A stretch of DNA of 64,000 bases from WLMZ01 sp043753895 (GTDB lineage Bacteria; Actinomycetota; Acidimicrobiia; Acidimicrobiales; Ilumatobacteraceae), in contig JAYUWK010000001.1 of assembly GCA_043753895.1 (NCBI GenBank), positions 1 to 64,000 of the forward strand, written 5' to 3'. The notes under the pieces are model-generated. The model was not told where the DNA came from. It made no database searches and saw nothing but the letters and a program-made list of their open reading frames with translations. A program made the position numbers and the translations under genes. Shown one piece after another: positions 58,173 through 64,000 of the stretch (its first letter is position 1; each line of letters opens with the position of its first letter).

Positions 58173-58847
58173 ATGGACCTTCGGCATCCACTCCGCACAG
58201 TTATTCCCTCGCGCGATTGGGCCGTGCTCGAGGTGCTGACCGCTACGCAGTCGGGTCTTGGGGCAAGCCAGATTGCCCACCTCTCGCATGTGGGATCACG
58301 CACCGGACAGGCGTCGATTCTGAATCGTCTTGTTGACCATGGCTTGGTTCTCGCTGAGGCCGCCAATCTGGGATTCGTCTATCGGTTCAACCGTGACCAC
58401 TTGCTTGCCCCTGCCATTCTGCAGATCGCCAGAATTCGCGCAAAGCTCCTCGTGCGCCTCACCGCCGAGGTCGAACAATTGGTGCCGGCACCGATACACG
58501 CCTCGGTCTTTGGTTCTTTCGCGCGCGGCGAGGCGACGGAGGACGGCGATATTGACGTCCTACTGCTCGCCGCGAGCGACCACGATGTCGAGGCGTGGGA
58601 CAATCACGTCGAGATCATCCAAAAGCAGGTGTACCTATGGACCGGCAACCGCTGTTCGTGCTTGTCGCTCAGCGTCAGACGCGCACAACAATATTTCGAT
58701 ATATCGGAACCCATCGTGGCGAACTGGATCAGAGACGGCGTGCTGCTCAGTGGTCGTCCACTCGGAAGGCTCCTCGATGATCAATCCACCGCGGGTGCAC
58801 GGCCTCCGCTTCGAGCGAGGTCTCGTCAGACGGGTGAGAGACAGTGA
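58173..58847 (+). CDS. HTH-nucleotidyltransferase (MNT-like) protein of a two-gene module
   Basis: 224 residues from ATG at 58173. The N-terminal winged helix-turn-helix (SQIAHLSHVGSRTGQASILNRLVDHGLVLAE, about 32-62) is followed by a minimal nucleotidyltransferase with GSFARGEATEDGDIDVLLL (GS at about 114-115, DxD at about 126-128). It overlaps the next gene by 4 bp (GTGA). MNT proteins pair with HEPN proteins as toxin-antitoxin modules, where MNT AMPylates the HEPN toxin. The fused HTH would let the antitoxin regulate its own promoter, where a direct repeat is found. Confidence 0.78.
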   Translation: MDLRHPLRTVIPSRDWAVLEVLTATQSGLGASQIAHLSHVGSRTGQASILNRLVDHGLVLAEAANLGFVYRFNRDHLLAPAILQIARIRAKLLVRLTAEVEQLVPAPIHASVFGSFARGEATEDGDIDVLLLAASDHDVEAWDNHVEIIQKQVYLWTGNRCSCLSLSVRRAQQYFDISEPIVANWIRDGVLLSGRPLGRLLDDQSTAGARPPLRARSRQTGERQ

Positions 58848-59242
58848 GCGCAAAGAAGCTGCAGATGAAGCGAACACAACCTGGCGAGGGCCGGGGCCGT
58901 CGCCAGGTTGCAGAGAAGTACCTCGAAGTTGCAACCGTCATCAGCGTCGAGGACGGGGCTGCAATCAATGTCTGCGTAAGCGTCGCCGTTCTTGCTGGCA
59001 TCGCTGCTGGCGACGCTATTTGCTCAGCGGCCCTCGGTGAGCGCTATTCCGGATCGGATCACGAAACGGCTGCTGACGTTCTCGCGCGGGTCGACGACAA
59101 GCTCGGCAAGTCGCTGCGCGACCTAATCAAACTCAAGAGCACGAGCCACTACGGCTTTGATCTGCTCAGTCCAGCGCAGCGTAGAACTGCGCTCCGATGT
59201 GCTGGTGCGTTGGTCGATGAGGCGCGCCTTCGTCAGCCATGA
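58844..59242 (+). CDS. HEPN-like partner protein
   Basis: 132 residues from GTG overlapping the nucleotidyltransferase stop. An Arg/Lys-rich N-terminal segment (KKLQMKRTQPGEGRGRRQ) precedes four predicted helices: VAEKYLEVATVIS, AINVCVSVAVLAGIAAGDAICSAALGERYSG, TAADVLARVDDKLGKSLRDLIKLKS and SPAQRRTALRCAGALVDEARLRQ. This arrangement, with S-x-Y-G before the last helix (SHYGFDLLS), is that of HEPN domain proteins; the classic RNase R-x4-6-H motif is not obvious. Likely the toxin or effector of the module. Family assignment from fold pattern and partner only. Confidence 0.62.
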   Translation: MSAKKLQMKRTQPGEGRGRRQVAEKYLEVATVISVEDGAAINVCVSVAVLAGIAAGDAICSAALGERYSGSDHETAADVLARVDDKLGKSLRDLIKLKSTSHYGFDLLSPAQRRTALRCAGALVDEARLRQP

Positions 59243-59335
59243 CTCTGCCTTCGAGGCTTGGCAAACCTCTCGGAGTGCTTGATTTTTCGTTCATCGGTGT
59301 GTGTCACTTTTCGCATCCCTCCTAGGGTCAAGGAC

Positions 59336-62125
59336 ATGGCTGAGACGGACGCTTCCACAAGCGGACGCCACCGCCTCACCCTTCGTGCGCACGGTTCCCA
59401 CGCCTCATCGACCGCCACGACCGCCACGACCATCACGATCGAATGCTCGCTCAGCGATGCCGATCGGGCCCGGTTGCAGGCCGTTCTGGTGGATCCTTTG
59501 CTGGAAACTGGCGAGTGGGATCAGCGCGTTTCGGCGCACCAACTCGATGTCGGGCTGATCCCGGGGGTCACCGATACCGCGGCTGCACAGGTGGTGCACG
59601 CCGCCCGTCTGCTCGGCATTACCGTCACCGACGCTGCGGTTGGACGCCTGGTCGATCTGCCCGGCGCCACCGACGATCGCGAGATCCGTCGCCACTTCGC
59701 CAACCCGGTCATCGAACGCTGGTCCGTCGGCGCCACGGTCGAGCCCGGATTCGCCGTGCACGACACCGGCGTCTCGCCAACGGTGTTGGTGCCGCTTCCC
59801 CTCGACGACGACGGCCTGCGCCAACTCGGTATCGATCGGGGCCTTGCGCTCGACCTGACCGAACTACACGTGATCCGCGACCACTTCGCCGGGGCCGGGC
59901 GCACACCCACCGATGCCGAGCTCGAAACGCTCGCGCAGACCTGGAGCGAACACTGCGCGCACAAGAGCTTCCGGGCAGATGTCGTGCTGTCCGACGGCAC
60001 CATCACGATGTCACTGCTCGACCAACTCCGCCGTTCGACCACGCAGATCGATGCCCCGTTCGTGGTGTCCGCCTTCGACGGCAACGCCGGAATCGTACAG
60101 TTCACGAACGCACGCACCTACGCGCTGAAGTGCGAGACGCACAATCATCCGTCTGCGATCGAGCCCTTCGGTGGGGCCAACACCGGCGTCGGCGGCGTGA
60201 TCCGCGACATCATTGGCGCGGCACATCAGGCAATTGCCTGCACCGACATCTTGTGTTTCGGCCCGGCCGACACACCCGACGATCAGCTGCCCGACGGCGT
60301 GCTCAGCCCGCAACGAATCATCGAAGGCGTCGTCGCCGGCGTGGCCGACTACGGCAACAAGATCGGTCTCCCCACCGTTGCCGGCGGGGTGTTGTACGAC
60401 CCTGCCTACATCTCGAACCCGCTCGTGTTCGCGGGCTGCATCGGCGTTGCCCCGTCCGGGCGACCGCCGCTCACCGGCCCACATCCGGGCGACCGGGTGA
60501 TCCTGCTCGGCGGCCGCACCGGGCGCGACGGCATCCGCGGCGCGACGTTCTCGTCAATGGAGATGGACGCAACCACGGGCGACGTCGCCGGCGCGAGTGT
60601 GCAGATCGGCGATCCGATCACCGAGAAGCTGGTCTCCGATCTGTTGGCCGAGGCATGGCATCTCTACACCGCAATCACCGATTGCGGTGCGGGTGGGTTG
60701 TCATCTGCCATCGGGGAATTGGCTGATGGCATCGGTGCCGACGTGGAGCTGAATCTGGTGCCGCTGAAGTACGCCGGGCTGGCACCATGGGAGATCTGGC
60801 TCAGCGAGGCGCAAGAGCGCATGGTCGTGGCTGTTGCCCCTCACCAACTCGGTGCACTTGCAACAATGTGTCTCCGGCATGGCGTCGAGCTGGGTGATCT
60901 CGGCGAGTTCACGGGCGATTCGCAGTTGGTGGTGCGTCACGACGGCCACGCCGTGGTGAATCTGTCCACGTCGTTCCTGCACAAGGGCCGCCCCCGCCGT
61001 CGCCTGCACGCCGAGCTCCCCCAACCACAACGTGCGGAATCAGTTCCGGCGTGTGAGGACCCGAGCTCGGCGTTGCTTGCGCTGCTCGCCCACCCCAACA
61101 TCGCCAGCAAGGCACACGTGATCCGCCGCTACGACCACGAGGTGCTCGGCTCCACCGTCGTGCGCCCGCTCACCGGCGCCTGCAACGACGGCCCCGCCGA
61201 TGGCGTAGTACTGGTGCACCCCAACGACACCGATGGCATTGCGATCGGCATCGGCGTGAACCCGTGGTACGGCCAGACCGATCCCGAGTACATGGCTCGG
61301 GCCGTGGTCGACGAAGCCATCCGCAATGTGGTCGTGGCGGGTGGTGATCCAACGGCCGTAGCGCTCATGGACAACTTCTCGTGGGGCAATCCCACCCGCG
61401 CCACAACCTTCGGCGAACTCGTGGTCGCGGTACGCGGTTGCTGCGACGCGGCGGTGGCATACGCCGCTCCGTTCGTATCCGGCAAGGACTCGCTGAACAA
61501 CGAATACCTCACGGCCGAGGGCACCCGCCACGCCATCCCCCCCACGCTGGTCATTACTGCGGTCGCTGCGGTGCCCAGCGCGGAATTGGCCGTCACGCCC
61601 GACCTCAAGCAGGCTGGGAACGCGTTGGTGCTGCTCGGCCGCACGGCCAGCGAGTTCGGCGGCAGCCATCTGGCCAAGGTGCTCGGCGACACGGCCGAGC
61701 GCGCCGTGCCAGCACCCGACGCCATGTCGCCGGCGCTGTACCGATCGTTGCATCAAGCAATGCTGCGGTCACTGGTGGTCGCGGCGCATGACTGCAGCGA
61801 GGGCGGCCTGGCGGTCGCCGTTGCGGAGATGGCCATTGCCGGCCGGTGCGGCGCGCAGGTCGACCTCACGCACGTGCACCCCGATGTCGTCACGGCCCTG
61901 TTCAGCGAATCCAGCGGACGGATCGTCTGCGAGGTCCGGCCGGATCAACTCGATGCCTTCATGGTCACGCTCGGCGAAGCAGCCACGGTCATCGGTGCGG
62001 TCACCGATACCGGCACGCTCGAGTTTGTCGATGAGTTCGCCGTCGCCGTGCAGTCACTCGTCGACGCCTTCAATGGTCCTGGCAGCAGGCCTGGCAATGG
62101 TCCCGCGCACGAGGCCCCGCGATGA
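59336..62125 (+). CDS. purL: Phosphoribosylformylglycinamidine synthase, PurS-PurL fusion
   Basis: 929 residues from ATG at 59336. PurL converts FGAR to FGAM with ammonia supplied by PurQ. The PurL core begins about residue 175 (LHVIRDHFAGAGRTPTDAELETLAQTWSEHCAHKS) and has KCETHNHPSAIEPFGGANTGVGG, GGRTGRDGI and FVSGKDSLNN. The roughly 170 residues before it include a PurS-like unit (VGLIPGVTDTAAAQVVHAARLLGI, ending FANPVIERW, about 65-140), normally a separate small subunit. No separate purS is seen near it. A variable C-terminal tail (NGPGSRPGNGPAHEAPR) stems from a 12-bp imperfect repeat. Starts 94 bp after the HEPN-like gene; first gene of the pur operon here. Confidence 0.92.
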   Translation: MAETDASTSGRHRLTLRAHGSHASSTATTATTITIECSLSDADRARLQAVLVDPLLETGEWDQRVSAHQLDVGLIPGVTDTAAAQVVHAARLLGITVTDAAVGRLVDLPGATDDREIRRHFANPVIERWSVGATVEPGFAVHDTGVSPTVLVPLPLDDDGLRQLGIDRGLALDLTELHVIRDHFAGAGRTPTDAELETLAQTWSEHCAHKSFRADVVLSDGTITMSLLDQLRRSTTQIDAPFVVSAFDGNAGIVQFTNARTYALKCETHNHPSAIEPFGGANTGVGGVIRDIIGAAHQAIACTDILCFGPADTPDDQLPDGVLSPQRIIEGVVAGVADYGNKIGLPTVAGGVLYDPAYISNPLVFAGCIGVAPSGRPPLTGPHPGDRVILLGGRTGRDGIRGATFSSMEMDATTGDVAGASVQIGDPITEKLVSDLLAEAWHLYTAITDCGAGGLSSAIGELADGIGADVELNLVPLKYAGLAPWEIWLSEAQERMVVAVAPHQLGALATMCLRHGVELGDLGEFTGDSQLVVRHDGHAVVNLSTSFLHKGRPRRRLHAELPQPQRAESVPACEDPSSALLALLAHPNIASKAHVIRRYDHEVLGSTVVRPLTGACNDGPADGVVLVHPNDTDGIAIGIGVNPWYGQTDPEYMARAVVDEAIRNVVVAGGDPTAVALMDNFSWGNPTRATTFGELVVAVRGCCDAAVAYAAPFVSGKDSLNNEYLTAEGTRHAIPPTLVITAVAAVPSAELAVTPDLKQAGNALVLLGRTASEFGGSHLAKVLGDTAERAVPAPDAMSPALYRSLHQAMLRSLVVAAHDCSEGGLAVAVAEMAIAGRCGAQVDLTHVHPDVVTALFSESSGRIVCEVRPDQLDAFMVTLGEAATVIGAVTDTGTLEFVDEFAVAVQSLVDAFNGPGSRPGNGPAHEAPR

Positions 62126-62859
62126 GCACCAACCCTCGTGCACTCGTGGTGCGTGCCCCCGGCACGAACCGCGATAGCGATGCAGCCTTTGCCCTCGAGC
62201 AGGCAGGCGCGGAAACGCACATCGTGTTGCTCAGTGAGGTTCTCGCCGACCCGTCGATCCTGCACGCATCGCAGATGCTGTTGCTGCCCGGAGGTTTCTC
62301 GTTCGCCGACGCGCTCGGCGCCGGCCGGCTGTTCGCGCTCGAACTGATCACCACGCTCAGCCATGAATTGACTGCGTTTGTGGCTGCCGGCAAACCGGTG
62401 ATCGGCATCTGTAACGGGTTTCAGGCGCTTATCCGAACCGGTCTGTTACCGGGTTCCGGACTCACCGTTGCGCTCGGTCCGAACGACCACGGCAGGTTCG
62501 TGTGCGACTGGGTCACGCTGGCACCGGTGTCGCAGAAATGCATTTGGACTGCTGGCCGCACCGAGTACATCGAATGCCCCATCGCCCACGGCGAGGGCCG
62601 CTTCACGTGCGACGATACAACGCTGTCCGCGCTGCAGGCCAACGATCAAGTGGCGCTGCGCTATTTCGGTACCAACCCCAATGGCTCGCTCGACGACATT
62701 GCCGGCATCTGCGACACCACCGGCCTCGTGCTCGGCCTCATGCCTCACCCCGAAGATCACATCATCGCCAGACAACACCCTCAGTTCCTGCGCGGCCATC
62801 GCGGCTGTATCGGGCTCGAGTTGTTCCAGAACGGCGTCAAGCACGCGAGGCAACTCTGA
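62122..62859 (+). CDS. purQ: Phosphoribosylformylglycinamidine synthase glutaminase subunit PurQ
   Basis: 245 residues; ATG overlaps the purL stop (ATGA). Class I glutamine amidotransferase: nucleophile Cys about 97 in VIGICNGFQAL, His and Glu in GLMPHPEDHII. It hydrolyses glutamine and channels ammonia to PurL. The motif LLPGGFSFADALGAGRLFALELI matches larger PurQ forms. Followed by purC with a 1-bp overlap (TGATG). Confidence 0.93.
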   Translation: MSTNPRALVVRAPGTNRDSDAAFALEQAGAETHIVLLSEVLADPSILHASQMLLLPGGFSFADALGAGRLFALELITTLSHELTAFVAAGKPVIGICNGFQALIRTGLLPGSGLTVALGPNDHGRFVCDWVTLAPVSQKCIWTAGRTEYIECPIAHGEGRFTCDDTTLSALQANDQVALRYFGTNPNGSLDDIAGICDTTGLVLGLMPHPEDHIIARQHPQFLRGHRGCIGLELFQNGVKHARQL

Positions 62860-63812
62860 TGCATACACCCTTGCCAGAGCCGTTCACCGACCTCGAACTC
62901 GACCTGCCCGATCGTCGCGTCGGCAAGGTGCGCATCTCATACGACCTACCCGACGACGAACGCCTGTTCGTCACCACCGATCGGCTCTCGGCGTTCGATC
63001 GCGTGGTGGCCGCGGTTCCCTACAAGGGTCAGGTGCTCAACGAACTTGCAGCCTGGTGGTTCGCCAACACGGCCGACATCGTGGCCAATCACGTGCGTGG
63101 CATTCCCGACCCCAACGTGACTATCGGTGTGGAGGCTGCGCCCTTGCCTGTCGAGGTCGTGGTGCGCGGCTACATCACCGGCGTCACCAGCACCTCGCTC
63201 TGGCGGCGATACAGCGAGGGCGAACGGGTCATCTACGGCTACGCGCTCCCCGATGGCATGACCCAACACCAACAGCTCGACACGCCCATCATCACGCCCA
63301 CCACAAAGGCGCACGCCGGCGCGCACGACGAGCCGATCACGTGCGCCGACGTCGTGCACGGTGGCCATGTTGATGCAGCGATGTGGGCCAGGGTCGAGGC
63401 CGCGGCGCTCGCGCTGTTCGCCCGCGGTCAACACATCGCAATCGATGCCGGGCTGATCCTCGCCGACACCAAATACGAGTTCGGTATCGATCCCGACGGC
63501 GAGCTGATCCTGATCGACGAGATGCACACGCCCGATTCCTCGCGCTTTTGGGTGGCGGCAACCTACGAGTCGCGGATCGCCAACGGCGACGATCCCGAGA
63601 GCCTCGACAAGGAACCCATCCGACGTGCGCTCATCGCCGCCGGATACGACGGCAACGGCCCGTCTCCCGATCTCGGGGCCGCAGTGGTCGCCGAAACCAC
63701 CACGCGCTACATCAACGCCTTCGAACGACTGACGTGTCGTCCCTTTCAACCGGGCAGCTATCCGGTGGAGCCCCGGCTCACCGAGGCGCTGCATCGAGCA
63801 GGAGTGTTATGA
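62859..63812 (+). CDS. purC: SAICAR synthase PurC
   Basis: 317 residues. ATP-grasp-like enzyme joining CAIR and aspartate. Signatures: KVRISYDLPDDERLFVTTDRLSAFDRVVAAVPYKGQVLNELAAWWF, VVRGYITGVTSTSLWRRY, and LADTKYEFGIDPDGELILIDEMHTPDSSRFW. Length typical of the longer bacterial form. Embedded between purQ and purF with overlaps at both ends, so translation is coupled. Confidence 0.95.
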   Translation: MHTPLPEPFTDLELDLPDRRVGKVRISYDLPDDERLFVTTDRLSAFDRVVAAVPYKGQVLNELAAWWFANTADIVANHVRGIPDPNVTIGVEAAPLPVEVVVRGYITGVTSTSLWRRYSEGERVIYGYALPDGMTQHQQLDTPIITPTTKAHAGAHDEPITCADVVHGGHVDAAMWARVEAAALALFARGQHIAIDAGLILADTKYEFGIDPDGELILIDEMHTPDSSRFWVAATYESRIANGDDPESLDKEPIRRALIAAGYDGNGPSPDLGAAVVAETTTRYINAFERLTCRPFQPGSYPVEPRLTEALHRAGVL

Positions 63813-64000
63813 ACCTTCCCACCACGCACCATCGCGAATACGAAACCGACGACGACGCACCGAAAGAGGAATGCGGCGTGCTGGGCATCTCCACCCCGCA
63901 TGGCGAGGGCGTGGCCCAACTCGCGTTCTTCGGACTCTTCGCCCTGCAGCACCGCGGGCAGGAAGCCGCCGGCATCGCGGTGAGCGACGGACAGCGAGCC
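63809..64000 (+). CDS. purF: Amidophosphoribosyltransferase PurF, N-terminal part
   Basis: The first 64 codons are in the window and the gene continues beyond the right edge. The ATG overlaps the purC stop (ATGA). A propeptide-like stretch of about 21 residues (NLPTTHHREYETDDDAPKEE) precedes Cys in ECGVLGIST, the N-terminal nucleophile exposed after processing, then FFGLFALQHRGQEAAGIAVSDGQ, characteristic of the glutaminase domain. It catalyses the first step of purine synthesis. Confidence 0.92.
   Translation, partial: MNLPTTHHREYETDDDAPKEECGVLGISTPHGEGVAQLAFFGLFALQHRGQEAAGIAVSDGQRA

Overview
The window is GC-rich, gene-dense chromosomal DNA of an actinobacterium. It carries four luciferase-like (LLM, F420-type) oxidoreductases, two PPOX-class F420-type proteins, many VOC and alpha/beta-hydrolase genes, a DUF222-like partial gene and an ethylmalonyl-CoA-type acyl-CoA dehydrogenase. 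GTG starts and 4-bp start/stop overlaps are common. The content suggests the class Acidimicrobiia (Ilumatobacter-like), but that is inference; no rRNA or ribosomal protein gene is present to confirm it. I see no prophage, insertion sequence or CRISPR array. Apart from about 270 bp at 4177-4448 and about 200 bp at 11978-12181, intergenic gaps are shorter than 150 bp; none exceeds 300 bp.

Left part (1-15 kb): housekeeping and metabolic genes (TrmO-like tRNA methyltransferase, MutY, a LOG-family protein, an EntS-like exporter, a flippase-like membrane protein, a serine hydrolase). Among them are four enzymes that together match the lower ethylmalonyl-CoA pathway: a MaoC-type mesaconyl-CoA hydratase candidate (5914-6429), (2S)-methylsuccinyl-CoA dehydrogenase (10364-11977), a Chloroflexus-like malyl/beta-methylmalyl-CoA lyase (12953-14002) and a second CitE-like enzyme (14030-14920). 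Three palindromic REP-like elements lie in the gaps at 4.3 kb and 15.0 kb, and a tRNA-like remnant lies beside the first two.

Centre (15.8-31.3 kb): a reductive pyrimidine (hydantoin) degradation locus. A MocR-type regulator (29866-31269, +) is divergent from a long minus-strand run: beta-ureidopropionase-like amidohydrolase, dihydropyrimidinase, CoA-acylating (methyl)malonate-semialdehyde dehydrogenase, an LLM oxidoreductase, a three-part ribose-type ABC importer, a 2-oxoglutarate/Fe(II) oxygenase, a VOC protein, a TudS (thiouracil desulfidase)-related protein, two unknown proteins and an EamA exporter. A class III aminotransferase converges on this run. No preT/preA-type dihydropyrimidine dehydrogenase is seen, so the F420-type oxidoreductase is a candidate for the first reductive step. 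The oxygenase and the TudS-like protein would fit modified (methylated or thiolated) pyrimidines.

Right part (31-59 kb): scattered metabolic genes (HrpB helicase, class I fumarase, enoyl-CoA hydratase plus LLM enzyme under a divergent LysR regulator, MhuD-like protein, ABC-F ATPase, SGNH lipoprotein, a frameshifted mscL, molybdopterin oxidoreductase, a flavoprotein lacking the usual redox cysteines, amidase, SDR, OSBS/NSAR-type enolase-superfamily enzyme). A two-gene HTH-nucleotidyltransferase/HEPN-like module follows at 58.2-59.2 kb. The window ends in a purine operon: a PurS-PurL fusion, purQ, purC and the start of purF.

A recurring oddity is short tandem duplications with 14-17 bp units that sit on the stop codons of genes (13986, 17165, 27389, 47516, 53847), with similar duplications just inside 3' ends (22242, and weaker ones at 31215 and about 62070). 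Several genes too short for routine calling are proposed: small membrane proteins at 41510-41629 and 56791-56943, a 52-residue reading frame at 39581-39739, and a six-codon leader ahead of the MocR gene.
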